Source: Oscillospiraceae bacterium
GTDB taxonomy: Bacteria > Bacillota > Clostridia > Oscillospirales > CAG-272
Direction of reading: 5' to 3'
Assembly: GCA_015064385.1 (NCBI GenBank)
Contig: SVSI01000010.1
Coordinates: forward strand, 1 to 64,000
DNA length: 64,000 bases
Below the pieces are notes generated by a model. That model was not told where the DNA came from. It saw only the letters and a program-made list of their open reading frames with translations, and made no database searches. Below, piece after piece: positions 1 through 8,978 of the stretch; the first letter of the stretch is position 1, and each line of letters starts with the position of its first letter. The position numbers and the translations under genes were made by a program.

Positions 1-140
1 TATATTCGCCTCCCAAGCTCGCGTAGCGAATATCACTCGGCGATAGCCGAATACCACTGCGAAGCAATAGAACTCGCCGCAGGCGAATATAACTGTGGCA
101 CCTGCTCTACGGCAGGTGCCACAAGGGTTGCTTTTTTTGT
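1..140. repeat. Partial hairpin-array repeat (second copy at 43.6-43.8 kb)
   Basis: This non-coding stretch is a run of short perfect hairpins: TATTCGCC...GCGAATA, TCGGC-GATA-GCCGA, TGC-GAA-GCA and CGCC-GCA-GGCG. It ends in a long hairpin, GTGGCACCTGC/GCAGGTGCCAC, followed by a T-run. The order and linkers match the right half of the element at 43668-43800, with compensated stems and changed loops. The left part lies outside the window. The last hairpin with its T-run may also terminate transcription arriving from upstream. I see no coding potential. Confidence 0.7.
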
Positions 141-149
141 TTTGATCTC

Positions 150-179
150 GATACCTTTTTTATCAAACTGTCATACACG
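150..179 (+). promoter_or_regulatory. Possible sigma-E-like promoter of spoIVA
   Basis: CATACACG at 172-179 resembles the sigma-E -10 element (CATACANT). A weak ATA-type -35 lies upstream at about 151, but the spacing is slightly long. spoIVA belongs to the sigma-E regulon in Bacillus, which is the main reason to consider this site. Confidence 0.3.
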
Positions 180-256
180 CCTCCTTTTTTACATAATTAT
201 GTACCAAAGAAAAATCAGAGCGCGCGAAAGAGTGCGTTACCTTACGGAGGAAAGAT

Positions 257-1729
257 ATGACGAACATTTATCACGATATCGCCACGCGTACCGGAGGCGA
301 TATTTACGTTGGTGTGGTTGGACCGGTACGTACGGGAAAATCCACCTTTATCAAGAGATTTATGGAAACGCTCGTGCTTCCGAATATTTCGGACGAATAC
401 GACAGAGAGCGCGCAAAGGACGAAATGCCGCAGTCGGCGGCGGGACGCACCGTAATGACGACCGAGCCGAAATTCGTCCCCGACGAGGCGGTAAAGATCT
501 CTCTTGACGACGCCGCTTCGCTCAGCGTAAAGATGGTGGACTGCGTCGGCTACGTCGTCTCGGACGCACTTGGTCAGAGCGAGGACGGCAAGCCGAGAAT
601 GGTGCTCACCCCGTGGTCAAGCGAGCCGATGGAATTTTCAAAGGCGGCAGAGATCGGTACTAAGAAGGTAATTACCGATCATAGCACGATCGGCTTTGTG
701 ATCACGACCGACGGAAGCGTTTGCGACCTCCCGCGCGAGCAGTACGAGGAGGCGGAAAAGCGCGTAATAAACGAGCTTCGCTCACTGAATAAGCCGTTTG
801 CGGTAATTCTCAATTCGGCGCACCCCGAGTCGAGCGAAAGCGAGGCGCTCGCGCTCGAGATAGAGGAAAAGTACGGTGTTCCCGTTGCCCTTGTCAACTG
901 TATGACGCTTGACAGCGAGGATATACGCGGCATACTCGAGCTCGTTCTTCACGAGTTTCCCGTTTCGGAGATCTCGGTAGATCTTCCCGAGTGGACGCTC
1001 GCACTCGACAGCGACCATCCGATCACAGAGTCTCTGCGCAGAGATATTCTTGCCTGCGCGGGTAAAATAAATAAGATCGGACAGATAAACGAGGCGTTTG
1101 CCGCTCTTTCAGATAACGTGTACGTTTCGCGCGCAGTTATCGACGAGATCGATCTCGGAACGGGCAAGGCAGAGATCTCGCTTGCGCTCGATCCCGAGCT
1201 GTATTTTAAGGTCATAAGCGAGATAAGCGGAATCGAGATAACGAGTGAGGAGGCGCTGATAGAGACCTTCAGAGAGCTTGCCGAGATAAAGGAAAAATAC
1301 GCCAAGGTTGCAAGCGCACTTGAGGATGCCGAGAATAAGGGCTACGGCATTATCGTTCCCGAGATCGAGGATATGCGCCTTGAGGAGCCGAAGCTCGTGA
1401 GACATTCGGGCGGCTACGGCGTGCGTCTCAAGGCAAGCGCGCCCTCCATTCACATGATAAAGGCAACGCTCGAGACCGAGATAAATCCGGTAGTCGGAAG
1501 CGAAAAGCAGAGCGAGGATCTGATAAAGTATCTGCTCAGCGAATTTGAGGAGGATCCGACGGGTATCTGGGGAACAAATATCTTCGGAAAGACACTCCAC
1601 GAGCTCGTCAACGAGGGACTGCACGCAAAGCTCCAGAACGTCCCCGAGAACGCACGCGAAAAGCTTTCCGAGACGCTCAGCAGGATCGTCAACGAAGGTA
1701 GCGGCGGACTTATCTGCATAATCCTCTGA
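257..1729 (+). CDS. spoIVA: Stage IV sporulation protein A (SpoIVA)
   Basis: This is the morphogenetic ATPase that polymerises on the forespore surface to form the basement layer of the spore coat and is also needed for cortex assembly. The 490-residue length matches the family. The N-terminus MTNIYHDIATRTGGDIYVGV is characteristic, followed by a Walker A GPVRTGKS at residues 22-29 and a MVDCVGYV Walker-B-like segment near residue 93. The conserved C-terminus ends in GGLICIIL. The ATG has a good ribosome-binding site (GGAGG, 246-250). The next gene, ymxH-like, also belongs to a family linked to sporulation. A sigma-E-type promoter candidate lies upstream. Confidence 0.97.
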   Translation: MTNIYHDIATRTGGDIYVGVVGPVRTGKSTFIKRFMETLVLPNISDEYDRERAKDEMPQSAAGRTVMTTEPKFVPDEAVKISLDDAASLSVKMVDCVGYVVSDALGQSEDGKPRMVLTPWSSEPMEFSKAAEIGTKKVITDHSTIGFVITTDGSVCDLPREQYEEAEKRVINELRSLNKPFAVILNSAHPESSESEALALEIEEKYGVPVALVNCMTLDSEDIRGILELVLHEFPVSEISVDLPEWTLALDSDHPITESLRRDILACAGKINKIGQINEAFAALSDNVYVSRAVIDEIDLGTGKAEISLALDPELYFKVISEISGIEITSEEALIETFRELAEIKEKYAKVASALEDAENKGYGIIVPEIEDMRLEEPKLVRHSGGYGVRLKASAPSIHMIKATLETEINPVVGSEKQSEDLIKYLLSEFEEDPTGIWGTNIFGKTLHELVNEGLHAKLQNVPENAREKLSETLSRIVNEGSGGLICIIL

Positions 1730-1760
1730 TATGAGATAAATCACGGAGATTACGGCAAAT

Positions 1761-2051
1761 ATGGAGAAATGTTCTTTTTATTCTCTGCGTGAAAAAGAGG
1801 TAGTGAACGTATGTGACGGACGGCGCTTCGGTTACGTTTGCGATATGGAGATAGACCCCGTTTGCGGCGCCGTTTGCTCGCTTATCGTACCGGGCGAATT
1901 CAGATGCCTCGGACTCTCCCGCGGCAGCGACTACGTTATCCCGTGGAGCTGTATCGAGCAGATAGGGGACGATATCATTCTCGTGCGCGTTACCACCCTC
2001 ATTCCGCGTGAGAGACGGCACGATAAAAAAGGGAAGAAGAAAAAAGATTAG
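1761..2051 (+). CDS. YlmC/YmxH-family PRC-barrel sporulation protein
   Basis: This 96-residue protein has the single PRC-barrel-like fold of the YlmC/YmxH family: REKEVVNVCDGRRFGYVCD, then a central GEF...L segment, then a VIPWSCIEQIGDDIILV core, and a basic lysine-rich tail. The family is conserved in endospore formers; its biochemical role is not established. It lies 31 bp downstream of spoIVA, probably in the same transcript, and a strong terminator follows at once. The start is supported by GGAG about 11 nt upstream. Confidence 0.85.
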   Translation: MEKCSFYSLREKEVVNVCDGRRFGYVCDMEIDPVCGAVCSLIVPGEFRCLGLSRGSDYVIPWSCIEQIGDDIILVRVTTLIPRERRHDKKGKKKKD

Positions 2052-2057
2052 AGAAAA

Positions 2058-2090
2058 CCCCGCCGAGGACACCTCGGCGGGGTTTTGTGT
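2058..2090 (+). terminator. Rho-independent terminator after ymxH
   Basis: An 11-bp GC-rich stem CCCCGCCGAGG / CCTCGGCGGGG with a 3-nt loop is followed by TTTTGTGTTTTT. It closes the spoIVA-ymxH unit. Confidence 0.92.
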
Positions 2091-2097
2091 TTTTGTA

Positions 2098-2126
2098 TTG
2101 ACAAATCGACTAAAAAGTGCTAAAAT
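2098..2126 (+). promoter_or_regulatory. Vegetative promoter for the 2132-2300 leader RNA
   Basis: TTGACA (2098-2103), a 17-bp spacer and TAAAAT (2121-2126). The predicted start, about 2132-2134, falls at the 5' base of the long inverted repeat, so the hairpin begins the transcript. Confidence 0.8.
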
Positions 2127-2131
2127 GAAAA

Positions 2132-2300
2132 ATGCCAAACAAAATCAAATACTGTGACCGTATAAAGCACGTGTTTTTATTTTTTTGATAAAAACGCAAG
2201 TGCTCTTCTTTTGCGTGCATTTATACGGTAAAAGATTTTGTTTGGCGACAATTGGAGCTGTGCGTTTTTGGTGCGCTGGCTTCGGTTGGCGCACTTTTTT
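2132..2300 (+). ncRNA. Structured leader RNA with long hairpin and UUCG terminator (copy 1)
   Basis: This is a predicted transcript of about 169 nt. Its 5' end forms a long hairpin: GCCAAACAAAATC (2134-2146) pairs with 2234-2246, CCGTATAAAGCACG (2158-2171) pairs with 2214-2228 with one bulge, and an inner GTTTTTAT/ATAAAAAC hairpin occupies 2173-2195. After a 24-nt linker comes the stem GTGCGCTGGC-TTCG-GTTGGCGCAC and six Ts. It therefore ends just before the ribosome-binding site of the small membrane protein gene at 2334. The same architecture recurs at 31262-31428 on the other strand. It could be a regulatory leader or attenuator, a stand-alone small RNA, or a mobile palindrome. No riboswitch class I know fits. 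Confidence 0.65.
2271..2300 (+). terminator. UUCG-capped terminator within the leader
   Basis: A 10-bp stem (2271-2280 with 2285-2294, including G-T pairs) is capped by TTCG and followed by TTTTTTA. It lies 33 nt before the ATG of the downstream gene, so read-through would be needed to express that gene from the 2098 promoter. Confidence 0.8.
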
Positions 2301-2333
2301 ATTATATTTTTTCATTTCAGGAGGTAAAAGAAA

Positions 2334-2657
2334 ATGGAAACTATCAAAGGTTGGTACAAAAACATAGGAGAAAAGATCAAAATGCTTGCTATCGTAATGT
2401 TTCTTATTGAAGCATTCGCATCTATTATTGCGGGTATTGCACTTATGGTCTCGGGCATAGTTGCGGAAGACGGCGGCCTTGTTATGTTCGTGGCGGGATT
2501 TGCGTGTATGATCGTCGGCCCTTTCGTGTCGTACATAGGATCGTGGGCGGCATACGCCTTTGGTGAAATTGCTACTAACTGCAAGAGAACTGCGGATAAT
2601 AGCGAAGAAGCGCCCGAAATCAATTATTACAGTGGTAGCGATCTTCCCGAGCTTTAA
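2334..2657 (+). CDS. Small two-helix membrane protein, unknown function
   Basis: I do not recognise this 107-residue protein. After a short basic amphipathic N-terminus it has two likely membrane helices (about residues 19-44 and 47-72), joined by a short acidic turn (VAEDGG). A hydrophilic, acidic C-terminal tail ends in YYSGSDLPEL. A strong ribosome-binding site (AGGAGG, 2320-2325) supports the ATG. The gene sits directly behind the leader RNA and terminator and 17 bp ahead of the Big2/LRR surface protein, so the two are probably co-expressed. Its expression may depend on read-through of the leader terminator. Confidence 0.7.
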   Translation: METIKGWYKNIGEKIKMLAIVMFLIEAFASIIAGIALMVSGIVAEDGGLVMFVAGFACMIVGPFVSYIGSWAAYAFGEIATNCKRTADNSEEAPEINYYSGSDLPEL

Positions 2658-2674
2658 TTGATAGGAGAAAAGAT

Positions 2675-4954
2675 ATGGCGGAACGCTATACAAAAATATT
2701 TTCGCTTAAAAACGGAATATGCGAAAAAGGGTTGCCGATCAAGATAAACGCGGGAGCTCTTCTTCGTGATAATGTGACCGGCAAGCTTCTCGTTCAGCTG
2801 AAAATTCAGAATGCGCAGAAAAAAACGCTGACGCTCGTTCGCGTGAAGATTCTTCAGGGAAGAGAACAAGCGGCACTTGATTTTGAATATAAGGATCTGT
2901 CGGTTGCGGAAAACGGCGAGTTTGGAGTACAGACACCTATATTCTTGACGAGCGAAAAGGCAAAGACCTTTAGCGTAACGGTGACCGGAGTGAAATTCGA
3001 GGACGGTACCGTATGGATTCCCGCAAAAGCGCCGAAGCAAGCACCGACGGGAACTATAAGACAGACGAAGCCGACACCCGCTGCCGTTTCCGTGAAAAAG
3101 CCGATAAATCCGAGCCCGTCAAGCGCACCTGCCGAAGCTGCGGCAAAAACAAGCCCTGCGCCCGATGAAAACAAGATCAAGGAAAACGATTTGCTATATA
3201 ACTCGGCGATCGAGCTTGCACACTCGGGTAATATTGACAGTATCAAAAAAGCCGTTAAGCAGTTTGAAGCTGTAAGGGGCTGGAAGGATGCGGATAAATA
3301 TATTCTCGCGTGCCGTAAAAAGATAGCCGAGCTTGAAGAACAGGCAAGAGCGGCTTCGATGGCTCGGGCTAAAGCGGAGGCAAAAGCCAAAGCAGAGGCC
3401 GAGGCAAGAGCCCAAGCAGAAGCAGAGGCAAAAGCCAAAGCAGAGGCAGAAGTCAAGGCGAAAGCGGAAACGGAAACTAAAGCCGATTCCGAAAACTCTG
3501 AAACAAAGCCGAAAAAGAAACGCAAAAAGATCATTTTCGGTCTGTTACTACTCGGAATCGTTCTTGGTATAGTAGCGGTTATCTTTGCTACTTGTAACAG
3601 AACGATCGACGTGACCGAAATTTCGCTCAATGCTAAAAGTATTTCTCTTTATGTTGGTGAAAGCGTGGATCTGACGGTTAAAGTTAGCCCTAACGACGCG
3701 ACCGATAAGAGTGTAACTTGGAAATCGTCCAATCCCAATATTGCAACTGTAAGTAATGGCAAAGTAACCGCGGTTGGCGCGGGCAGTGCAACTATAACCG
3801 TAACTGCCTCAAACGGTAAAACGGCGACCTGCACGGTTACTGTGCCTGTTAAACCTACGGAAGTTTTGCTGAACGCAAATAATCTTACTCTTGAAAAAGA
3901 CGGCTCTTATACGTTTATCGCAACGGTTTTGCCCGACAACGCTACAAACAAAAACGTAACTTGGAAATCGTCAAACACTGATGTCGTAACGGTAAGTGAA
4001 GGAAAAGCAACAGCGGTTGGCACGGGCAATGCAACTATAACCGTAACAACCTCGAACGGTAAGACGGCGACTTGTACGGTTATTGTTACAAACTCTATCG
4101 ACGATTTTAAATACGAAAAAAACACGACCGGATATACTATCACGGGAGTAAAAAACGAGAACAAAACGTCATACGTTATTCCCGATAGCGTAACGAGCAT
4201 TGGCGGTTCTGCGTTCTTCGGTTGTAGTAGTCTCACGAGCATAACAATACTCGATAGCGTAACGAGCATTGGCGATTCTGCGTTCTCCCGTTGCAGTGGT
4301 CTCACTAGTATAACAATCGGAAACAGTGTAACGAGCATCGGTAAGTATGCGTTCTACGGTTGCACAGGTCTCACGAGCATAACGATACCCGATAGCGTAA
4401 CGAGCATTGGTCGTTCTGCGTTCGTGGGTTGCAGTGGTCTCACGAGTATAACTATACCGTTTGTAGGAGCAACTAAAAACGGAACAAGCAATACGCATTT
4501 TGGATATATATTCGGCGCAGAGTTGTTTAGTAACAATTCAAAGTATGTTCCATTGATGCTTAAAACTGTGATAATTACCGGAGGAACGAGCATTGGCGAT
4601 GATGCGTTCTGGGATTGCAGTGGTCTCACTAGTATAACAATCGGAAACAATGTAACGAGCGTTGGCAAGAGCGCGTTTTCCGGTTGTAGTGGCCTCACGA
4701 GTATAACGATACCGAATAGCGTAACGAGCATTGGTCGTTACGCGTTCTACGATTGCAGGGGTCTCACGAGTATAACGATACCGAATAGTGTAACGAGCAT
4801 TGGCAATTGGGCGTTCTCCGGTTGCAGTGGTCTCACGAGTATAAACTTCCAAGGCACGAAAGCGCAGTGGAATAAAATAACTTTGGGTTCGGATTGGAAA
4901 TATGATTCCGGCATAACCCACATCATCTGTACAGACGGACCGATATACGTTTAA
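2675..4954 (+). CDS. Membrane-anchored Big2 and BspA-type leucine-rich-repeat surface protein
   Basis: This 759-residue protein is modular. Residues 1-120 form a beta-rich N-terminal domain I cannot name. A Pro/Ala/Lys linker follows to about 165, then a TPR-like segment at about 172-217 (FEAVRGWKDADKYI). Next is an Ala/Lys/Glu-rich predicted coiled coil (218-270). A basic KKKRKK stop precedes one membrane helix at about 286-307. Then come two Big2 Ig-like domains (about 313-390 and 393-470) and eight BspA-type repeats (LTSITIPDSVTSIG..AF..C). There is no signal peptide, so the topology is type II: cytoplasmic N-terminus, with Big2 and LRR domains outside. The family is linked to adhesion or host interaction; that role here is inference. 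The composition looks AT-richer than neighbours. Confidence 0.85.
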   Translation: MAERYTKIFSLKNGICEKGLPIKINAGALLRDNVTGKLLVQLKIQNAQKKTLTLVRVKILQGREQAALDFEYKDLSVAENGEFGVQTPIFLTSEKAKTFSVTVTGVKFEDGTVWIPAKAPKQAPTGTIRQTKPTPAAVSVKKPINPSPSSAPAEAAAKTSPAPDENKIKENDLLYNSAIELAHSGNIDSIKKAVKQFEAVRGWKDADKYILACRKKIAELEEQARAASMARAKAEAKAKAEAEARAQAEAEAKAKAEAEVKAKAETETKADSENSETKPKKKRKKIIFGLLLLGIVLGIVAVIFATCNRTIDVTEISLNAKSISLYVGESVDLTVKVSPNDATDKSVTWKSSNPNIATVSNGKVTAVGAGSATITVTASNGKTATCTVTVPVKPTEVLLNANNLTLEKDGSYTFIATVLPDNATNKNVTWKSSNTDVVTVSEGKATAVGTGNATITVTTSNGKTATCTVIVTNSIDDFKYEKNTTGYTITGVKNENKTSYVIPDSVTSIGGSAFFGCSSLTSITILDSVTSIGDSAFSRCSGLTSITIGNSVTSIGKYAFYGCTGLTSITIPDSVTSIGRSAFVGCSGLTSITIPFVGATKNGTSNTHFGYIFGAELFSNNSKYVPLMLKTVIITGGTSIGDDAFWDCSGLTSITIGNNVTSVGKSAFSGCSGLTSITIPNSVTSIGRYAFYDCRGLTSITIPNSVTSIGNWAFSGCSGLTSINFQGTKAQWNKITLGSDWKYDSGITHIICTDGPIYV
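4177..4855 (+). repeat. 69-bp coding repeats of the LRR region
   Basis: Eight near-identical 23-codon units encode the LTSITIPxSVTSIGxxAFxxC repeats. They are interrupted at about 4460-4590 by the non-repeat insert typical of BspA-like proteins (GYIFGAELF). High DNA identity between units suggests recent expansion or recombination. Confidence 0.85.
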
Positions 4955-4956
4955 TA

Positions 4957-4988
4957 AAAAAAGCGAACCGATTTCGGTTCGCTTTTTT
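4957..4988. terminator. Bidirectional terminator
   Basis: AAGCGAACCGA (4961-4971) and TCGGTTCGCTT (4974-4984) form a stem flanked by A- and T-runs. It can end the plus-strand Big2/LRR transcript and the minus-strand sortase transcript. Confidence 0.88.
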
Positions 4989-5019
4989 ATTGTGAATTTG
5001 CATAAAACAGCTACACCAT

Positions 5020-5043
5020 GCCTTCTCCCACAGGAGAAGGCAG
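5020..5043. repeat. Short intergenic palindrome (CCTTCTCC...GGAGAAGG)
   Basis: GCCTTCTCC-CACA-GGAGAAGGC lies between the terminator and the sortase stop codon. A related palindrome occurs at about 30390-30410. It is a small dispersed intergenic repeat of unknown role. Confidence 0.5.
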
Positions 5044-5046
5044 ATT

Positions 5047-6006
5047 TCATTTCCTTATCTCGGTAAGCACCGCGTGGACTGCAAGGCGGCCGTCGTTACC
5101 GAAGCCGTTCGTGCAGGTGCTGAGCGTTATGACCTGCTCGTCACCGTCAAACTTGTAAGAGACCTTACGCAGAGATTTGCTCTGTCGGCTCTTCGCCCAC
5201 TCGATAAAGTCGTTTTTACTCGTGAATGAGGTTCTGATGTACGGATCGTATTTACTCGTCTCGTAAACGGAGAAAACTCTGTAAACGTATATCCCGTTTT
5301 CGGTCTGAACGTAAATATAAGGCGTGCGGCTGAAAAATCCGCTTCCCTTGAATTTTGCAAGATTTGCAAACATCGATCCCGATGCCATATTATGTCCGTA
5401 AATAACCGTGTTCTGATCGGAAAGATCGTCCTGATTTCTGTAATCGGCAAATATCGTGCCCGATGCGAGCTTATCGCCCGTGAACGAGTGGTCGAGGTAG
5501 TAGTCGTTGTTGTCGGTGTGGACTATCGGATAGTCGATAAGAGTATCGGGGACGGTTATCCACGCAACTACGTCCGAATTAGTCTCCTTTAACGCGTCAA
5601 ACTTCGCTTTGAGCATTACGAGTACCGCAGACGAGCCGTCGCTGTCGTCGCTCGGGGGAGCAGGGACGGTGGGCGTTCCGTACTCCTCGGTAGTTCCGCC
5701 GTGCGAGTTCTTGTCCGCCTTTGAAACGGCAAACTTTTCGCCGAGAAGGACGTCAAGCGAGCCCCAATCCTCGGACATCTCGCCGTAGAGATCGTCCGCC
5801 TCTTTGTATCCGCGTACGCTTGAAAGGATCTGCGAAAGACAGTAGATAAGCACCGCTCCGAGGAGAAATATTACCGCGCCCTTAAGTAAAAACGAAGAGA
5901 TAGGAGGATAGTTTTTCGGCAGACGCGGTGCTATTTCGCTCGTGGAGAGCTCTGCGAGCGAGCTTGCAAATACGTCCGTATTTTCATTTTGAATTTCTTT
6001 CTTCAA
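5047..6006 (-). CDS. Class B sortase
   Basis: This cysteine transpeptidase anchors surface proteins to peptidoglycan or assembles pili. The 319-residue protein has a cytoplasmic N-terminus, one membrane helix (FLLKGAVIFLLGAVLIYCLS, about residues 43-64) and a Ser/Thr/Pro linker. The sortase fold follows, with catalytic His in VIYGHNM, Cys in TLSTC and Arg in GRLAVH. The start is a TTG at 6006 with AGGAGG 8 nt upstream; no better in-frame ATG exists nearby. No LPXTG-type substrate is visible next to it: the neighbouring Big2/LRR protein has an internal membrane anchor and no sorting signal. Confidence 0.93.
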   Translation of the reverse strand: MKKEIQNENTDVFASSLAELSTSEIAPRLPKNYPPISSFLLKGAVIFLLGAVLIYCLSQILSSVRGYKEADDLYGEMSEDWGSLDVLLGEKFAVSKADKNSHGGTTEEYGTPTVPAPPSDDSDGSSAVLVMLKAKFDALKETNSDVVAWITVPDTLIDYPIVHTDNNDYYLDHSFTGDKLASGTIFADYRNQDDLSDQNTVIYGHNMASGSMFANLAKFKGSGFFSRTPYIYVQTENGIYVYRVFSVYETSKYDPYIRTSFTSKNDFIEWAKSRQSKSLRKVSYKFDGDEQVITLSTCTNGFGNDGRLAVHAVLTEIRK

Positions 6007-6117
6007 GAATTTATCCTCCTTTCCTTACTGTCGGTAACGATATTATATGATTATTTTACTATACGGTCAACGTTTTTTTATGAAATAAGTGTAAATTTCA
6101 TGCCGAAAAGGGCGGTA

Positions 6118-8940
6118 TTATCTGGAAAGCACCTTTTTCAGATACTGTCCCGTGTACGATCTCTCGCATTTTGCCACCTCTTCGGGCGTTCCCGTTGCCA
6201 CTACCGTGCCGCCTCTGTCGCCTCCCTCGGGACCGAGATCGATGATGTAGTCGGCGGTCTTTATTATATCGAGATTGTGCTCGATAACTACTACCGTATT
6301 GCCCGCATCGGCAAGGCGACTGAGCATCGAAATTAGATTTTTTACGTCTGCGGTGTGAAGACCGGTCGTCGGCTCGTCGAGAATATATATCGTTCGTCCG
6401 GTACTGCGTTTTGAAAGCTCGTCCGCGAGCTTTACTCTCTGCGCCTCACCGCCCGAAAGGGTAGTGGACGACTGTCCGATCTTGATATATCCGAGACCTA
6501 CGTCGTAAAGAGTACGCAGCTTGCGGTGGAGCTTCGGGTGGCTTTCAAAGAAATACATGCCCTCCTCGACCGTCATATCAAGTACGTCCGCGATGGTCTT
6601 GCCCTTGTATTTTACCTCGAGCGTTTCGCGGTTGTATCTCTTTCCTCCACACTCCTCGCATACGACGTAAACGTCGGGGAGAAAGTGCATCTCGATACAT
6701 TTTACGCCGTCACCTTCGCACTTTTCACAGCGTCCGCCCTTGAGGTTAAAGGAAAAACGGTTTGCCTTGTATCCGCGCTGCTTCGCTTCGGGAAGGGATG
6801 CGAAAAGATCGCGTATGTCGGTGAAAAGTCCGACGTAGGTTGCGGGATTCGAGCGCGGAGTTCTGCCTATCGGGCTCTGGTCTATCGAGATCACCTTGTC
6901 AAGCTCGCCTACGCCCTCGATGGAATCGTGTTTGCCGGGAGTCGTATAGGAGCGGTTAAGCGTGCTCGCAAGAGACTCCTTGAGCACGGAGTTTATAAGC
7001 GAGCTTTTTCCGCTACCCGAAACTCCGGTAACGCATACCATTTTTCCGAGAGGAATAGATACGTCGATGTTTTTGAGGTTGTTTTCCTTTGCACCGCGAA
7101 TGGTGATGAATTTGCCGTTACCCTCGCGTCTTTTTTCGGGGACCTCGATCTTCTGGCGTCCCGAAAGGTATGCACCGGTTATCGAGTCCTTTGAATTTTT
7201 TATATCTTCGGGCGTACCGCTTGCGACCACGTATCCGCCGTGAATACCCGCGCCCGGTCCGATATCTACGATAAAGTCTGCGCTCTCCATAGTTTCCTCG
7301 TCGTGCTCGACCACGATGACCGTGTTACCGACGTCGCGCAGATTCTTGAGCGTTTGTATGAGCTTTGAGTTGTCCCGCTGATGCAGACCGATAGAGGGCT
7401 CGTCAAGGACGTACATAACGCCCACGAGTGAGCTTCCTATCTGCGTAGCAAGACGTATTCTCTGCGCCTCACCGCCCGAAAGAGTGCCCGATGAACGCGA
7501 GAGGGTGAGGTAGTCAAGTCCTACCGAAACAAGGAAGGAGAGACGCGCTGAGATCTCCTTGATTATCTCTTTCGATATTATCTTTTCGGTCTCGTTGAAA
7601 CTGATATTCTGCGTAAACTCCAGTGCCTCGGAAATGGGCATAGAACAAAATTCAAATATGTTCTTTCCGCCGACGGTGACCTTGCTGATCTCGTCATTGA
7701 GTCGGGAACCACCGCATTTTTGACAGGTTATATCCTCGGTGAATTCACCGTAATAATCGGATCCCCACTGACGTATTCTGTTTTCGAGCATAGGGATAAG
7801 TCCGTCGAAGGAGATCGTCTGATGCGAGATTTTTTTATCGAAAACTCTGCGTACCGAGTAGAGATTATCGTTGTCTCCGTAGAGCAGTACGTTCATTGCC
7901 TCGGGCGAATATTTGTAAAGCGGGGTATCAAGAGTAAAGCCGTGCTTTTCACCGACTGCGGCGAAAAGCGGACCGTTCCAGCTGTCGTCGTCAAGTGTTT
8001 TGAAACCGTTGACCATAATTGCGCCCTGACGGAGCGAAAGGTTCTTATTGGGCATTATTCTTGCCTGACTTATGACCGTTTTCACACCGAGTCCCGAGCA
8101 TTCGGGGCAGGCGCCGAGCGGGTTGTTGAAGGAGAACATACGGGGCTCAAGCTCGCTGAAGGAAATCCCGTGCTCCTCGCAAGCAAAATTGAGCGAGAAG
8201 GATAGGATCTTGTCGTCCTCTGCGGGCAGAAGTATCTCAAGATTTCCGCCTGCGAGATTCAGCGCAGTCTCGACCGAGTCGGCAAGACGCTTTCTTATGT
8301 CCGGTCTGATAACGAGTCGGTCTATAACGATCTCTATCGAGTGCATCTTGTTCTTGTCAAGGATTATATCCTCCGAAAGATCGCGCACCTCGCCGTTGAC
8401 TCTCGCACGGACGTAGCCGAGCTTTTTTGCATCGTCAAGTATCTTTGCGTGAGTACCCTTCTTGCGGCGCACCATCGGTGCGAGCACCATAAATTTCGTG
8501 CCTTCGGGCAGGGAAGAGACTCTGTCGAGGATCCCGTCGAGCGTCTGCTTTCTTATCTCGCGGTTACAAACGGGACAGTGCGGAATACCCACCCTTGCGT
8601 AAAGCAGACGCAGGTAATCGTATATCTCTGTAACCGTTCCGACGGTCGAGCGCGGGTTTTTCGACGTGGTCTTTTGGTCGATCGAGATGGAGGGTGAAAG
8701 TCCTTCGATAAGATCAACGTCGGGCTTGTCTATCTGACCGAGAAACTGTCTTGCATAAGAGGAGAGAGACTCGACGAACTTGCGGTGTCCCTCTGCGTAA
8801 AGGGTATCGAAGGCGAGAGAGGATTTTCCCGAGCCCGAAAGACCGGTGAGTACTACGAGCTTGTCTCTGGGTATCTCAAGAGAGACGTTCTTGAGGTTGT
8901 TTTCTCTCGCACCTTTTATAACTATCTTTTTGTTATCCAT
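6118..8940 (-). CDS. uvrA: Excinuclease ABC subunit A
   Basis: This is the damage-recognition ATPase of nucleotide excision repair; it loads UvrB. The 940-residue length is standard. It has two ABC ATPase modules: Walker [10 protein letters not shown] near residue 33 and GVSGSGKSS near residue 640, with two LSGGEAQR signatures. It keeps the zinc-binding cysteine pairs (CPVC; CPEC...CQKC; CEKC...CEEC). It lies 38 bp downstream of uvrB and is probably co-transcribed. A ribosome-binding site (AAGGACG) precedes the ATG. Confidence 0.98.
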   Translation of the reverse strand: MDNKKIVIKGARENNLKNVSLEIPRDKLVVLTGLSGSGKSSLAFDTLYAEGHRKFVESLSSYARQFLGQIDKPDVDLIEGLSPSISIDQKTTSKNPRSTVGTVTEIYDYLRLLYARVGIPHCPVCNREIRKQTLDGILDRVSSLPEGTKFMVLAPMVRRKKGTHAKILDDAKKLGYVRARVNGEVRDLSEDIILDKNKMHSIEIVIDRLVIRPDIRKRLADSVETALNLAGGNLEILLPAEDDKILSFSLNFACEEHGISFSELEPRMFSFNNPLGACPECSGLGVKTVISQARIMPNKNLSLRQGAIMVNGFKTLDDDSWNGPLFAAVGEKHGFTLDTPLYKYSPEAMNVLLYGDNDNLYSVRRVFDKKISHQTISFDGLIPMLENRIRQWGSDYYGEFTEDITCQKCGGSRLNDEISKVTVGGKNIFEFCSMPISEALEFTQNISFNETEKIISKEIIKEISARLSFLVSVGLDYLTLSRSSGTLSGGEAQRIRLATQIGSSLVGVMYVLDEPSIGLHQRDNSKLIQTLKNLRDVGNTVIVVEHDEETMESADFIVDIGPGAGIHGGYVVASGTPEDIKNSKDSITGAYLSGRQKIEVPEKRREGNGKFITIRGAKENNLKNIDVSIPLGKMVCVTGVSGSGKSSLINSVLKESLASTLNRSYTTPGKHDSIEGVGELDKVISIDQSPIGRTPRSNPATYVGLFTDIRDLFASLPEAKQRGYKANRFSFNLKGGRCEKCEGDGVKCIEMHFLPDVYVVCEECGGKRYNRETLEVKYKGKTIADVLDMTVEEGMYFFESHPKLHRKLRTLYDVGLGYIKIGQSSTTLSGGEAQRVKLADELSKRSTGRTIYILDEPTTGLHTADVKNLISMLSRLADAGNTVVVIEHNLDIIKTADYIIDLGPEGGDRGGTVVATGTPEEVAKCERSYTGQYLKKVLSR

Positions 8941-8978
8941 AGATTTACGTCCTTTTAGTATATGGGAATAATGGGATA

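Noticed and set aside
2132..2300. 6S RNA or retron ncRNA identity for leader RNA 1
   Set aside because: 6S RNA has a rod with a central bubble and no separate UUCG terminator feeding a gene. A retron needs a reverse-transcriptase gene, and none is present.
2185..2367. 60-codon ORF through leader RNA 1
   Set aside because: It crosses the terminator hairpin and the start of the real gene in another frame and has no ribosome-binding site.
4955..5046. Sortase substrate signal at the end of the Big2/LRR protein
   Set aside because: The C-terminus has no LPXTG-like motif, hydrophobic segment or basic tail.
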